Shown here: piece after piece, positions 1-8,657 of the stretch
Position numbering within the stretch: position 1 is the stretch's first letter
Layout: each line of letters begins with the position of its first letter
Origin: Erythrobacter sp.
GTDB taxonomy: Bacteria > Pseudomonadota > Alphaproteobacteria > Sphingomonadales > Sphingomonadaceae
Assembly (NCBI GenBank): GCA_009993605.1
Contig: JAACTB010000007.1
Coordinates: 434,001 to 498,000 of the forward strand
DNA: 64,000 nucleotides
Reading direction: 5' to 3'
Made by a program: the position numbers and the translations under genes
Notes under the pieces: generated by a model
The model's database searches: none
The model's input: only the letters and a program-made list of their open reading frames with translations
What the model was told of the DNA's origin: nothing

Positions 1-602
1 AGATGACGGCTCCCCGCCTCGCGCAGAGCCAGCCAGCGCGTCATCACCCGCTTTGCCCGACCGCTGACGGGGACCATACGCGCCTGCCCGCCCTTGCCGG
101 TCAGCGTCAGAAATGGCGCATCGCGCGGCACCGCCGCCAGGGGCAGCGCCACCAGCTCGCTCGCGCGTAAGCCCGATCCGTAAAGCAATTCGAGCATCAG
201 CAAGAGGCGCACTGCGGCAGGCGCTTCTCCCTCCGCTTCGAATTCGGCCCGGGCAAACAAGGCCTCGATCTGGGCGTGCGAGAGGATTTTCGGCAGAGGC
301 CTGCGCGCGACCGGCTTGGGAAGCGCGCCGCTCGGATCGTTGCCCCGCGCGCCTTCCTCGATCAGGAACCCGTAGAACTGGCGCAGAGCCGAAGCCTTGC
401 GTGCGATGCTGGCGGGCGCGAGGGCGGACCAGGCCTCGGCAAGCTTCGCCAGATCGGTTTTCTGTGCGTCGGCCAAGGAGCCGATCGCGGCCTGCGCCTG
501 TTCGAGATCGCGGCGATAAGCGGCAAGAGTGTTGGCCGCCGCGCCACGCTCGGCAGCGAGCATGGCGAGGAAATCCTCGATCGGGTCCGGTGGCGCGATC
601 AG
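1..602 (-). CDS. xerD: Tyrosine recombinase XerD (C-terminus cut by window edge)
   Basis: Site-specific recombinase expected to resolve chromosome dimers at dif together with XerC and FtsK. About 200 of the usual roughly 300 residues are present. The N-terminal SAM-like core-binding domain carries the typical AANTLAAYRRDLE stretch, followed by the start of the catalytic domain with the first catalytic Arg in GSGLRASELVAL and the beta-hairpin Lys in LTGKGGQARMVP. The remaining His/Arg/Tyr residues lie outside the window. No ATG, GTG or TTG lies in frame just upstream of the conserved N-terminus. A CTG at 602 overlaps the preceding stop as CTGA, like the ATGA/GTGA/TTGA overlaps elsewhere in the window. 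The alternative ATG at 563 would remove part of the first helix. XerD rather than XerC is inferred from the aroK-aroB neighbourhood. Confidence 0.85.
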   Translation of the reverse strand, partial: MIAPPDPIEDFLAMLAAERGAAANTLAAYRRDLEQAQAAIGSLADAQKTDLAKLAEAWSALAPASIARKASALRQFYGFLIEEGARGNDPSGALPKPVARRPLPKILSHAQIEALFARAEFEAEGEAPAAVRLLLMLELLYGSGLRASELVALPLAAVPRDAPFLTLTGKGGQARMVPVSGRAKRVMTRWLALREAGSRH

Positions 603-2467
603 GCGCGCGCGACCGCTTCGGCGGCGATCATCCGGGCTTCGGCATTCATGCCCACCGCATCGAGCGCGCGTACGATGTGATAGAGGTGGAGCGGCGTCAT
701 CCGCTCCCACCCGCTTCCCTGCATCCCAAGCCCGGCCAGCATGGCGACGAGGCCGGAATTGCCCACCTGCGCCGCCCGCGTGATCGCCCGCGACCAGGCA
801 CTTTCGCGGCCTAGGCCCAGCGACAATTCCTCGCTGTAATCGGAGGTGTCCGAAGCATCGATCCGTCCCAGCCCGGCAAGCCCCGCCACCAACAGCCGCG
901 ACTTCGCCTGCCGTGCGCTCGGGTCATTGTCGAAGAAATCGGACAGATCGCCGCCGCTGACGGTCCCGTCGAATTGCGGCACACCCGCTGCGAGGATCCC
1001 CCAGGCAAGCGATCCGCCCTCTACCGTATCCATCCAGCGCTGCGCATCCCGGTCGAGCCCGGCGGTGAACATAGCCGAGATCAGACCTGCCGCGTCGTCG
1101 GCAAAGGCCTCGTCGGCGGGCATCCGCGCCGCGGCATAGGAGGTCAGGACATAACGCCCATAAGTCTCGCCGTCGGGCGCGCCGCCCCAGATCTCGCGGA
1201 TCGCGGCGAGGCGCGTCGCAGGATCGCTATCGACATAGGCCCTGCGCAGCCGCGTCGCCCGGTCGCCAGGTTCGCCCTCGACACCCTCGATGGCGAAAAT
1301 CTGCGAATAGAGATCGATGATCGCGCGCGACGAAAGGACGCCTTGCGCCGCCGCGAACTCGGCGCTTTCGGCCCGCTGCGGCAGCGGAAGCATCGGTGCG
1401 GTCGCCGCGGAGAGGCGGTAATACGGACCCATGCCGGTCTGGAGCGAATCGGGGATTTCCTCACCCACCGCATTGGCGAGCGCGAATCGTATCGGCGTCA
1501 ATTCCTCGACCCCATCCCATTCGATGGTGACGCCGCGCCTGCCATTGCCCGCCGCCCCGGCGAAACGCTGCGCCAGAAGTGCATCGATGCGCTGAGCCGT
1601 GCCGGAATTCAGGAGACGCCGCAGATCGTTGCCGGCGCGTGTTCCTTCACCCGCATAGGCGTTGCAGATGCCCGCCAGCATTCGCCACTGCGCATCGTCG
1701 CGCTCGATCCGTCCGATCCTGACGACCGGACAGGCGCCGACGATATCCGCCGTGCCGATATAGGCGGCGATCGCAGCCTCGGTCAGGCGCGCATCGTAAT
1801 TGGCGGTATCGACATCCTGCACCAAAGCCCGTGCGGCGGCGAACTCGCCCAGCGCGTTGAGCGTGCGGGCACGCAGACCCGCGAACTCGATCGGGTCCAT
1901 CCCCTCCGGCGCGGCGAGGCGGCTGGCGAGGACCCGGCGCAGCAGGATATGACCCCAGCGCGAGACGACCGGCCCGGTGCTCGCCTCGAGTGCGGCCCGG
2001 ACCAGTGCGGCAGGCTGGCGAACGAAGGCGCCCGAAGGAATGCCCCCTTCCTCGGAGGAAAGGACCCCGACCCGCTCGGTCGAGCGCTGCGCGGCGGCGG
2101 GAATATCGACGCTGGGCCGCAAGCCCAGCAATTGATCGAGCTCGTCGGTCGACAGATTTTCGAGCTCGCGCAGAGTCGGCAAGCGATCGAGATCGCTCGC
2201 CCGGTGCGCGCTCGCAGGGCTGGATTGCGGAATGGGCTGGACGATCTCGCCCGACTGGGTCGGCGCTGCACTCGGCGCGGGGCGCGGTGCCGGAGTCGGA
2301 GTTGCGGCAGGGCTCGGCGCGGGTGTCGGGCGCGGAGCGGGATCCTCGAAACCCGGTGGCAACAGATCTTCCGGCTGCCCCTGCGCGATCGCAAGCGACG
2401 ATCCGAGCGCCAGAACGCCCAGCGCGGACCCGCAAACCCACCATGCCCGTGTTCCGGCCGATTTCAT
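599..2467 (-). CDS. Exported proline-rich hypothetical protein
   Basis: Predicted 622-residue protein of unknown function. The chosen ATG at 2467 gives a signal peptide (basic n-region, hydrophobic stretch through about residue 25, then AIAQG as a possible cleavage site). A Pro/Ala/Thr-rich linker of about 50 residues follows, then a long Ala/Arg-rich region that reads as mostly helical and may be repeat-like. No catalytic motif was recognised. Its start overlaps the stop of the 57-residue membrane protein upstream by 4 bp (ATGA), and its stop overlaps the likely xerD start, so the three are probably co-transcribed. A longer reading frame to 2770 exists but would run through the upstream small gene and lacks a signal sequence at its start, so I rejected it. 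Probably a periplasmic protein. Confidence 0.75.
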   Translation of the reverse strand: MKSAGTRAWWVCGSALGVLALGSSLAIAQGQPEDLLPPGFEDPAPRPTPAPSPAATPTPAPRPAPSAAPTQSGEIVQPIPQSSPASAHRASDLDRLPTLRELENLSTDELDQLLGLRPSVDIPAAAQRSTERVGVLSSEEGGIPSGAFVRQPAALVRAALEASTGPVVSRWGHILLRRVLASRLAAPEGMDPIEFAGLRARTLNALGEFAAARALVQDVDTANYDARLTEAAIAAYIGTADIVGACPVVRIGRIERDDAQWRMLAGICNAYAGEGTRAGNDLRRLLNSGTAQRIDALLAQRFAGAAGNGRRGVTIEWDGVEELTPIRFALANAVGEEIPDSLQTGMGPYYRLSAATAPMLPLPQRAESAEFAAAQGVLSSRAIIDLYSQIFAIEGVEGEPGDRATRLRRAYVDSDPATRLAAIREIWGGAPDGETYGRYVLTSYAAARMPADEAFADDAAGLISAMFTAGLDRDAQRWMDTVEGGSLAWGILAAGVPQFDGTVSGGDLSDFFDNDPSARQAKSRLLVAGLAGLGRIDASDTSDYSEELSLGLGRESAWSRAITRAAQVGNSGLVAMLAGLGMQGSGWERMTPLHLYHIVRALDAVGMNAEARMIAAEAVARA

Positions 2468-2637
2468 CGCGAAGGTTCCCGCCGCACCGTAGTCGTCGTC
2501 GGAACCGGCGCGAATTCGGGCACGTCGACCGCCGCCTCGATCGGGCGAAGCGGTTCTTCCCCGCCGTCGAACCATGCGACGATGAGAACCACGAGGAGAA
2601 TGAGCGCGGCGACCATTCCGATCCGCTGTCCCTTCAT
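2464..2637 (-). CDS. Small single-pass membrane protein (57 aa)
   Basis: Unrecognised 57-residue protein. It begins MKGQRIGMVAAL, has one strongly hydrophobic segment at about residues 8-22 (ALILLVVLIVAW), then an acidic/Pro-rich tail ending VRREPSR. The short basic N-terminus before the hydrophobic stretch suggests an N-in/C-out single-pass topology. The stop overlaps the ATG of the exported protein downstream (ATGA), which supports translation and an operon with that gene and xerD. It is divergent from aroK across about 70 bp, so the promoters must lie in 2638-2709. Existence is supported by the overlap and the coherent membrane segment; the function is unknown. Confidence 0.6.
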   Translation of the reverse strand: MKGQRIGMVAALILLVVLIVAWFDGGEEPLRPIEAAVDVPEFAPVPTTTTVRREPSR

Positions 2638-2709
2638 TATCTGTGCTTTGACCTATGCAAGACTTGCCATGCTTGCCTGCCCGATAGCCCATATCTAAGC
2701 CACCCTTCA

Positions 2710-3309
2710 ATGACCCAGTCGCAATCCTCGCAATCTCCTCCCGCATTGTCCTCCGCCTCCCGGGCTCCAACCTCGTTGGGGAACCTTGCAGTACGGCTAG
2801 ATCGGCCGATCGTGCTGGTCGGGCTGATGGGGGTCGGCAAGACGACTGTCGGGCGGCGCCTGGCCGATGCGCTGAAACGCTCCTTCGTCGACGTCGATCA
2901 CGAGATCGAACGCGCTGCCGACCGCACCGTGTCGGAGATATTCGCGACCTATGGCGAAGCCTATTTCCGCGAAGGCGAACGGCGGGTCGTCGCGCGCCTG
3001 ATGGGCGAGAAAGCGGGCGTGATCGCGACCGGAGGCGGTGCCTTCATCGATGCGGAAACCCGCGCCCTGATCCTCGAAAAGGGTATCGCCGTATGGCTCG
3101 ATTGCGATCTCGAGACGCTGGTCGAACGCACCGGCCGCCGCAACACGCGGCCGCTCCTGCGCGGAGGCGATCCGGCCAAGATTCTTGCGGAACTCAAGGA
3201 ACAGCGCAGCGACAGCTACGCGCAGGCCCATATCCACATCGTGACCGATGACGGTCCGCACCACCGGACCGTGAGCCGGATTATCGAGGCGATCGACGCA
3301 TGGCTGTAA
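2710..3309 (+). CDS. aroK: Shikimate kinase
   Basis: Phosphorylates shikimate to shikimate 3-phosphate with ATP, step five of the chorismate pathway, in the cytoplasm. The 199-residue protein has an N-terminal extension of about 32 polar residues, then the Walker A loop GLMGVGKTTVG at about residues 37-47, the DVDHEIE shikimate-binding Asp, the central ATGGGAF glycine motif, and the RNTRPLL lid with its conserved Arg. The ATG at 2710 is the first start after the upstream stop; the extension beyond the family core means a later start cannot be excluded. The 3' end overlaps aroB by 10 bp, so the two are translationally coupled. Confidence 0.95.
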   Translation: MTQSQSSQSPPALSSASRAPTSLGNLAVRLDRPIVLVGLMGVGKTTVGRRLADALKRSFVDVDHEIERAADRTVSEIFATYGEAYFREGERRVVARLMGEKAGVIATGGGAFIDAETRALILEKGIAVWLDCDLETLVERTGRRNTRPLLRGGDPAKILAELKEQRSDSYAQAHIHIVTDDGPHHRTVSRIIEAIDAWL

Positions 3310-4409
3310 TCGATGTCGAACTTGCCGGGCGCAGCTACGAAGTGCACGTCGGCCATGGTCTGCTGCGCTATCTGGCGGACCATGCGGCCCGGTTCCTGCG
3401 CAAAGAGAGCGTGCCCGTGGTCGCTGATCGTGACGCGCGCGAGCACTGGGGCCCGACCGTCGATGCCTCGCTCACCGCAGCGGGCAAGACAGCGCGATGG
3501 TACGATGTCGAACCGGGCGAAGGCTCCAAGAGCTGGCGCGAGCTGGAGCGCCTGACCGACTGGCTGCTGGAAGAAGGCGTAGAACGCGGCGATCATGTCG
3601 TCGCGCTGGGCGGCGGAGTCGTGGGCGACTTGACCGGCTTCGCCTGCGCAATCCTGAAGCGCGGCTGCGGGTTCATCCAGGTACCGACGACTTTGTTGGC
3701 GCAGGTCGACAGTTCTGTCGGCGGCAAGACCGCGATCAACAGCGCGGCGGGCAAGAACCTTGTCGGCGCCTTCCATCAGCCCGCGCTGGTCCTTGCCGAT
3801 CTGGCCGCGCTCGAAACCTTGCCCGACCGCGAGATGCGCGCTGGCTATGCCGAGGTGTTGAAATACGGCGTGCTTGGCGATGCGGAATTTTTCGGCTGGC
3901 TCGAAGAAAACGGCAGAGCGGTTCTGGCGCGCGATCCGGCTGCGCTTGAATACGCGGTCGCCACAAGCATCGCAGCCAAGGCGCGGATCGTTGCCGAGGA
4001 CGAGCACGAGACGACAGGCGCGCGGGCGTTGCTCAATCTCGGCCATACATTCGGACACGCGCTCGAAGCGGAAACCGGATTCTCCGACCGTTTGCTGCAT
4101 GGCGAAGCGGTGGCGCTGGGCATGATTTTGGCTGCGCGCTATTCCGCGCGGCGCGGATTGCTCAGCGAAGAAGCGAGCCAGCGCCTAATCCGCGCAGTCG
4201 ATGCCGTCGGTTTGCCCGCCGAGATCTCGGCGCTCGATCTCGGCTGTTCAGGCTGCGATCTCGCCGATCACATGCTGCACGACAAGAAGATGGATGCAGG
4301 CACCCTGCCGTTCCTTTTGCTGCGCAGCATAGGCGCAGCATTTCTGGCCAAGGATGTTGCGCTGGACGACGTAGCGCAGTTCTTGGACGGGGAATTGCAG
4401 GCGCACTAG
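3300..4409 (+). CDS. aroB: 3-dehydroquinate synthase
   Basis: NAD- and metal-dependent cyclisation of DAHP to 3-dehydroquinate, step two of the shikimate pathway. The 369-residue length is typical. Visible signatures are the NAD-binding GGGVVGDLTGF at about residue 105, the PTTLLAQVDSSVGGKTAIN substrate loop, the GYAEVLKYG metal-site helix (Glu ligand) and the NLGHTFGHALE metal His pair, plus HGEAVALGM. It overlaps aroK by 10 bp. Its stop codon overlaps the end of the convergent DUF421 gene by 4 bp, leaving no room for a dedicated terminator between them. Confidence 0.97.
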   Translation: MAVIDVELAGRSYEVHVGHGLLRYLADHAARFLRKESVPVVADRDAREHWGPTVDASLTAAGKTARWYDVEPGEGSKSWRELERLTDWLLEEGVERGDHVVALGGGVVGDLTGFACAILKRGCGFIQVPTTLLAQVDSSVGGKTAINSAAGKNLVGAFHQPALVLADLAALETLPDREMRAGYAEVLKYGVLGDAEFFGWLEENGRAVLARDPAALEYAVATSIAAKARIVAEDEHETTGARALLNLGHTFGHALEAETGFSDRLLHGEAVALGMILAARYSARRGLLSEEASQRLIRAVDAVGLPAEISALDLGCSGCDLADHMLHDKKMDAGTLPFLLLRSIGAAFLAKDVALDDVAQFLDGELQAH

Positions 4410-4945
4410 CCGTCGTTCTCTGGGCCAACGATCAGAGTGCGAAGCGCGCTTTCATCTCCGACCAAATCGTTCGATATGACCGACAAAGTCCCGTCAGATT
4501 CGAGCACGACATAGGCGATCATCGAACGGTCGCCGAAGCCGCACATACGGATTGCGATGTCGACTTCGACTTCGGTTACTCGTTCGCTCAACATCGCCTC
4601 GGCATCGAGCTCGCCATGGCGCAGCAGAACCTGCGGAGCAGAGCGGATAAATTTGCGCCAGGGCTCGTAACTCACTGCCCCTTTGGCCACGAGCCACTGC
4701 ATACCCACCAGCATGACAGTCGCCACCAATCCTTCGGCAAGCGCGACATCCTCGTTCAGCAGAATGTTCGCCAGTGTCGAGCCGAGCGCCACGGTGACGA
4801 TGTAATCGAACACGTGCAGTTTCGACAGCGCGTGTTTGCCCGCCACTCGCAGGACCAGAATCATGCTGACATAGGCGAAAACAGCCGCCACGATCGTGCG
4901 CAGCAGGCCGGGGCCGTTATTGAAGAAGACCTGCATCATATCCAT
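4406..4945 (-). CDS. DUF421 (YetF/YcaP-type) membrane protein
   Basis: 179-residue inner-membrane protein of the DUF421 family. Three hydrophobic helices (about residues 12-32, 45-62 and 68-86) precede a cytoplasmic alpha/beta C-terminal domain. The family signature is visible as LRVAGKHALSKLHVFDYIVTVALGS and, in the soluble domain, PQVLLRHGELDAEAM. YetF/YcaP-like proteins are widespread, and their biochemical role is poorly defined. The start has three candidate ATGs within four codons (4945, 4939, 4936); the first is given. It converges on aroB with a 4-bp overlap of stop codons and stands alone on its strand, with csaA ending about 60 bp upstream. Confidence 0.85.
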   Translation of the reverse strand: MDMMQVFFNNGPGLLRTIVAAVFAYVSMILVLRVAGKHALSKLHVFDYIVTVALGSTLANILLNEDVALAEGLVATVMLVGMQWLVAKGAVSYEPWRKFIRSAPQVLLRHGELDAEAMLSERVTEVEVDIAIRMCGFGDRSMIAYVVLESDGTLSVISNDLVGDESALRTLIVGPENDG

Positions 4946-5004
4946 CGAACTGCATCCCGATCGTCGCGTGATGCTGACGGGAACGCTTCAATGGGAGCTT
5001 CGGC

Positions 5005-5376
5005 TCAGAACAGGCGCGATCCGTTCGGCACGGGCGTGTCGGGCGCGAACAGGACGACCTCGCCTTTCTCGTCCGCGAAACCCAGCGTCAGCACTTCCGA
5101 CATCGCCGGGCCGATCTGGCGCGGCGGGAAATTGACCACCGCCGCGACCTGCCGACCAACCAGTTCCTCGCGCGCGTAATTGGCGACGATCTGTGCGCTC
5201 GTTTTCCTGATCCCGATCGTCGGCCCGAAATCGATTTCGAGCCTGTAGGCTGGCTTGCGCGCTTCGGGGAAGTCGTGCGCTGCCACCACGGTCCCCACGC
5301 GAATATCGGTCTTCAGAAACTCCTCGAACCGGGTTTCCTCCGCTGCGGGGGCCGCGGGGTCATGCGCCAGATGCAT
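5005..5376 (-). CDS. csaA: CsaA-like tRNA-binding protein
   Basis: Small OB-fold protein of the EMAP-II/tRNA-binding-domain family (123 residues), close to bacterial CsaA, which has been described as a secretion-related chaperone and tRNA binder. Signatures: DIRVGTVVAA at about residue 25, then PEARKPAYRLEIDFG and the GIRKTSAQIVANY loop, ending in the usual VPNGSRLF. The ATG follows the pccA stop by one base, so it is the last gene of the propionyl-CoA operon. That position probably reflects translational coupling rather than a role in propionate metabolism. Confidence 0.85.
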   Translation of the reverse strand: MHLAHDPAAPAAEETRFEEFLKTDIRVGTVVAAHDFPEARKPAYRLEIDFGPTIGIRKTSAQIVANYAREELVGRQVAAVVNFPPRQIGPAMSEVLTLGFADEKGEVVLFAPDTPVPNGSRLF

Positions 5377-5377
5377 G

Positions 5378-7399
5378 TTATTCCAGCTCCAGAATCACCG
5401 CGTCGACCGCCAGGCTCTCGCCCTCTTCGGCGTTGATCTTGGCGATGGTGCCTTCCTTTTCGGCGCGCAGGATGTTTTCCATCTTCATCGCTTCGACGGT
5501 GGCCAGCGGCTGGCCCGGCTGAACCTCCTCGCCTTCCTCGACATGCAGCTTCACCAGCAGGCCGGGCATCGGACAGATCAGCATCTTCGAAAGGTCCGGC
5601 GGGATCTTCTCGATCATGTGATCGGCCAGATGCGCGATCCGGGTCTGAAGGATACGCACCGTATGCTTCGCTCCCCGCGTGGTGATGGCATAGCCGGTGC
5701 GCGTCGGTTCGAGCTGGAGCGTCAGAGTCTCATCGTCCAGTTCGACTTCCACCATCCGCTCGCCCGGCGTGTACTCCATCTGGAGCGCGACCGGCGCATC
5801 GTCGACGGTGATCGCTTCTTCCTCCAGCGTGACGCGATAATCGGTGTCGCCCAAGCGCACGGTCCAGTCGCCCGGCGCATAGAGATCGTCCGAAAGCTGG
5901 CCTTCGATCCGGCGCGCGCGATCGGCATCGGCGGTGGCGATCACACCCGCCACGGCGGCGAGGCCGCGCTTCAGATCGTCCGACACAGCAGCGCCTTCGA
6001 ACCCTTCGGGATATTCCTCGGCGATGAAGCCGGTGGTCAGTTCGCCCGAGCGGAAGCGCGGATGCTGCATGATGGCGCTGAGGAAATCGACATTATGGCC
6101 GAGGCCTTCGATCCGAAACGCATCGAGCGCCTGGACCTGCAAATCCGCCGCCTCGTCACGCGTTTCACCCCAGGTCACCAGCTTGGCGATCATGGGATCG
6201 TAGAACATGGAAACCTCGCCGCCTTCATAGACGCCGTCGTCCACACGAACGCCATTCACACCGCGCCGGCCGTTCGCGCTTCCATCGTCCGTCCAGCCCT
6301 TCAGCGGCGGATCGTAACGCACGAGGCGACCGATGCTGGGCAGGAACCCGCGATAGGGATCTTCGGCATAGACGCGGTTCTCGATCGACCAACCGTCGAT
6401 CCCGATATCGTCCTGCGTCATTTCGAGCTTTTCGCCCGCCGCGATCCGGATCATCTGCTCGACGAGGTCGATGCCAGTAATCGCTTCGGTCACGGGATGT
6501 TCGACCTGGAGGCGGGTGTTCATTTCGAGAAAGTAGAAGCTCTCCCCCGTCTCGTCCGCGCCGCTCACGATCAGTTCGACGGTGCCCGCCGAATGGTAAT
6601 CCACCGCGCGCGCCAGAGCCACACACTGCTCGCCCATCGCCTTGCGCATCTTGGGCGTGACGAAGGGGGACGGCGCTTCTTCGACCACCTTCTGGTGGCG
6701 GCGCTGGATCGAGCATTCGCGCTCGTTGAGATAGAGAATAGTCCCGTGCTTATCGCCCAAAATCTGGATCTCGATATGGCGCGGGTCTTCGATGAATTTC
6801 TCGATGAAGACGCGGTCGTCGCCGAAGCTGTTCAGGCCCTCACGCTGCGTCGCTTCGAAGCCGTCCTTTACGTCCTGATCGGTCCAGGCGAGGCGCATGC
6901 CCTTGCCGCCGCCGCCCGCACTAGCCTTCATCATGACCGGATAGCCGATCTTGTTGGCCCATGTCAGCGCGTCTTCGGTATTTTCGATCGCGCCTTCGGA
7001 GCCGGGCACGGTGTTCACCCCCGCATCGCGCGCCAGCTTCTTCGATTCGATCTTGTCGCCCATCGCCGCGATGGCATTGGCGGGCGGACCGATGAAGGCG
7101 ATGTTCTCCTTGGCCAAGGCTTCCACGAAGCTCGCACGCTCGGACAGGAAGCCGTAGCCGGGATGCACCGCCTCGGCCCCGGTTTGTTTGCAGGCGGCGA
7201 TGATCTTGTCGGCAAGCAGATAGCTTTCTGCGGCGGGCGCCGGGCCGATGTGAACCGCCTCGTCCGCCATCTCCACGAACGGCGCACGCGCATCGGCATC
7301 CGAATAGACCGCGACGGTCTCAATGCCCATCCGGCGCGCAGTCTTGATGACCCGGCACGCGATCTCGCCGCGATTGGCGATGAGGATTTTCTTGAACAT
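5378..7399 (-). CDS. pccA: Propionyl/acetyl-CoA carboxylase, biotin-containing alpha subunit
   Basis: 673-residue alpha subunit that carries the biotin carboxylase and biotin carrier steps; with PccB it makes methylmalonyl-CoA from propionyl-CoA. In order it has the biotin carboxylase N-domain (ANRGEIACRVIKTARRMG), an ATP-grasp domain with the Gly-rich loop KASAGGGGKGMR, the QVEHPVTEAITGIDLVEQ motif, a linker domain, and a C-terminal biotinyl domain with EAMKMEN (Lys is the biotinylation site) about 35 residues from the end. The start lies 2 bp after the bioB stop. Assignment to propionyl-CoA rather than another acyl-CoA comes from the operon (pccB, epimerase, mutase). The full domain set argues the gene is intact. 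Confidence 0.95.
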   Translation of the reverse strand: MFKKILIANRGEIACRVIKTARRMGIETVAVYSDADARAPFVEMADEAVHIGPAPAAESYLLADKIIAACKQTGAEAVHPGYGFLSERASFVEALAKENIAFIGPPANAIAAMGDKIESKKLARDAGVNTVPGSEGAIENTEDALTWANKIGYPVMMKASAGGGGKGMRLAWTDQDVKDGFEATQREGLNSFGDDRVFIEKFIEDPRHIEIQILGDKHGTILYLNERECSIQRRHQKVVEEAPSPFVTPKMRKAMGEQCVALARAVDYHSAGTVELIVSGADETGESFYFLEMNTRLQVEHPVTEAITGIDLVEQMIRIAAGEKLEMTQDDIGIDGWSIENRVYAEDPYRGFLPSIGRLVRYDPPLKGWTDDGSANGRRGVNGVRVDDGVYEGGEVSMFYDPMIAKLVTWGETRDEAADLQVQALDAFRIEGLGHNVDFLSAIMQHPRFRSGELTTGFIAEEYPEGFEGAAVSDDLKRGLAAVAGVIATADADRARRIEGQLSDDLYAPGDWTVRLGDTDYRVTLEEEAITVDDAPVALQMEYTPGERMVEVELDDETLTLQLEPTRTGYAITTRGAKHTVRILQTRIAHLADHMIEKIPPDLSKMLICPMPGLLVKLHVEEGEEVQPGQPLATVEAMKMENILRAEKEGTIAKINAEEGESLAVDAVILELE

Positions 7400-7401
7400 G
7401 T

Positions 7402-8424
7402 TTACTCCGCCGGTTCCATGGTTTCGCTGGTGCGCTGACAGGATCGCATCGGTTCGTCCTGCACCAGCGGCGTCAGCCCAAGCTTCGCGAACAGCGCGCC
7501 GTCGCTATCGTCGCCCGCATTGGGGGCGGTCAGCAGTTTGTCGCCGGTGAAGATCGAGTTCGCGCCGGCGAGGAAGCACAGCGCCTGCGTCGCATCGGAC
7601 ATGCTCTCGCGTCCGGCGGAGAGCCGCACCATGCTCATCGGCATGGCGATCCGCGCGACCGCGACGGTGCGGACGAATTCGATATCGTCGATCTTGGCGA
7701 GCGGCGTGTCGGCCAGCATATCGCCCAGCACGGTGCCCTTGACCGGCACCAGCGCATTGACCGGCACGCTTTCGGGATGCCGCTCCAGCGTGGCGAGCAT
7801 GTGGACGAAGCCGACGCGGTCCTCGCGCGTTTCGCCCATGCCGACGATGCCGCCGCTGCACACACTGATGCCCGCATCGCGCACGTTCTGCAGCGTGTCG
7901 AGACGGTCCTGATACTTGCGGGTCGAGATCACGCGCTCGTAATATTCCGGGCCGGTGTCGACATTGTGGTTGTAGTAATCGAGGCCCGCATCCTTCAGCA
8001 TATCCGCCTGTTTCGGCGTCAGCATTCCGAGCGTCATGCAGGTCTCCAGCCCCATGGCGCGCACGCCCTTCACGATCTCGACGATCGCGGGCATGTCGCG
8101 GTCCTTGGGATTGCGCCATGCCGCGCCCATGCAGAAGCGCTGACTGCCCGCATCCTTCGCCTGCGCGGCGGATTGCAGCACGGCTCGCACATCCATCAGC
8201 TTGGTCGCCTCCACGCCGCTGTCGGCCTTCACCGACTGCGAGCAATAGCCGCAATCCTCCGGACACCCACCGGTCTTGATCGAGAGCAGCGTGCAGAGCT
8301 GCACCTGTTCGGGCGGATGAAATTCGCGGTGGACGGTGGCCGCGCGGAAGAGCAGTTCGGTAAAGGGAAGGTCGAAGAGCTCCGCGATTTCGTCGCGGGT
8401 CCAGTCTGTGCGGGTTTGGGTCAA
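7402..8424 (-). CDS. bioB: Biotin synthase
   Basis: Radical-SAM enzyme that inserts sulfur into dethiobiotin. The SAM/4Fe-4S motif is [10 protein letters not shown], with later [11 protein letters not shown] and GIVGMGET typical of BioB. I start it at TTG 8424, which overlaps the stop of the upstream small gene as TTGA and gives 340 residues, the normal BioB length. A longer frame to 8526 would sit inside the upstream gene. No other biotin biosynthesis gene (bioA, D, F) is in the window. BioB sits directly before pccA, the biotin-dependent subunit. I infer that cofactor production and enzyme are coupled. Confidence 0.93.
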   Translation of the reverse strand: MTQTRTDWTRDEIAELFDLPFTELLFRAATVHREFHPPEQVQLCTLLSIKTGGCPEDCGYCSQSVKADSGVEATKLMDVRAVLQSAAQAKDAGSQRFCMGAAWRNPKDRDMPAIVEIVKGVRAMGLETCMTLGMLTPKQADMLKDAGLDYYNHNVDTGPEYYERVISTRKYQDRLDTLQNVRDAGISVCSGGIVGMGETREDRVGFVHMLATLERHPESVPVNALVPVKGTVLGDMLADTPLAKIDDIEFVRTVAVARIAMPMSMVRLSAGRESMSDATQALCFLAGANSIFTGDKLLTAPNAGDDSDGALFAKLGLTPLVQDEPMRSCQRTSETMEPAE

Positions 8425-8657
8425 TCTTTGTCTCGCATAAAGAATCTGGTCAGAAGAAGGCCACCCAGAAAGAAGCCGATCGGCACGCCGAAGACCATCA
8501 CTGCTCTGTCGAATTCCGAAGGACAATCATTACCTTCGGGACAATCGCCTATGGCCCCAGCAATTGCAAAGCCAGCGGATACGACGAAAGCGATTATGGC
8601 ATAAAGTGCACACCCCAACTTCTGAGCGACAGTCAGTCGCTGATCGCTGAAACTCAC
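8421..8657 (-). CDS. Small two-helix membrane protein
   Basis: 78-residue hypothetical protein with GTG start at 8657, overlapping the mutase stop as GTGA; its own stop overlaps bioB as TTGA. Two hydrophobic segments are visible, about residues 15-36 ([21 protein letters not shown]) and 53-71 ([21 protein letters not shown]), separated by a short loop with two Cys ([13 protein letters not shown]) that could form a periplasmic disulfide. The basic end RDKD suggests a cytoplasmic C-terminus. No family was recognised. The double overlap strongly supports it as translated. Confidence 0.7.
   Translation of the reverse strand: MSFSDQRLTVAQKLGCALYAIIAFVVSAGFAIAGAIGDCPEGNDCPSEFDRAVMVFGVPIGFFLGGLLLTRFFMRDKD

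Noticed and set aside
5255..7438. Long plus-strand frame (727 codons) antisense to pccA
   Set aside because: Reads as Arg/His/Asp-rich translation with no motifs; pccA on the other strand has complete domains. Typical shadow in GC-rich DNA; similar shadows lie at 974-2698, 8699-10840, 11947-13476, 30019-31494 and 57355-59706.
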